Translations under genes and position numbers: made by a program
Source: an uncultured Treponema sp.
GTDB taxonomy: Bacteria; Spirochaetota; Spirochaetia; Treponematales; Treponemataceae
NCBI GenBank assembly: GCA_905372345.1
Contig: CAJPPE010000116.1
Coordinates: 1-5,854, forward strand
Direction: 5' to 3'
DNA length: 5,854 bases
The notes under the pieces: generated by a model
Seen by the model: the letters and a program-made list of their open reading frames with translations, nothing else
Told to the model about the DNA's origin: nothing
The model's database searches: none
In this document: one piece after another, positions 5,841 through 5,854 of the stretch
Numbering within the stretch: the first letter of the stretch is position 1
How the letters are laid out: the number at the start of each line of letters is the position of its first letter

Positions 5841-5854
5841 GTCTAAGCATAATA

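Overview
This is a compact, AT-rich bacterial chromosome segment with five intact housekeeping or surface-sugar genes, arranged as two convergent blocks. Lysine-rich proteins, many A7/A8 tracts and the style of the protein sequences suggest a low-GC spirochaete, most likely Treponema of the T. denticola type. That assignment is recognition of style, not a database result.

Left block, + strand: about 164 bases without a convincing gene carry a promoter-like pair, then a 470-residue metallo-beta-lactamase/beta-CASP protein (predicted RNA nuclease), then 3 bases later a SpoU/TrmH-family 2'-O-ribose methyltransferase (rlmB-like). The two probably form an RNA-processing operon. Right block, - strand, reading leftwards: rfbA (glucose-1-phosphate thymidylyltransferase), 18 bases, rfbB (dTDP-glucose 4,6-dehydratase), 79 bases, then hisS (histidyl-tRNA synthetase). 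RfbA and RfbB convert glucose-1-phosphate to dTDP-4-keto-6-deoxyglucose. The rfbC and rfbD steps leading to dTDP-rhamnose are not in the window, so the final sugar cannot be named. hisS appears to have its own promoter in the 79-base gap.

The blocks meet tail to tail: the stop codons of rlmB and hisS share the bases TTAA at 2357-2360, with no spacer. An imperfect 15-bp inverted repeat straddles this junction.

The most notable regulatory signal is that the first gene and hisS both have a -10-like hexamer ending exactly 6 bases before the ATG, a good 17-bp spacer to a -35-like hexamer, and no clear Shine-Dalgarno sequence. This geometry suggests leaderless mRNAs. rfbA and rfbB by contrast have purine-rich ribosome binding sites. 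I see no mobile element, CRISPR array, tRNA, rRNA, toxin-antitoxin or defence system, and no evidence for a previously undescribed multi-gene system. All five genes look complete and belong to known families.
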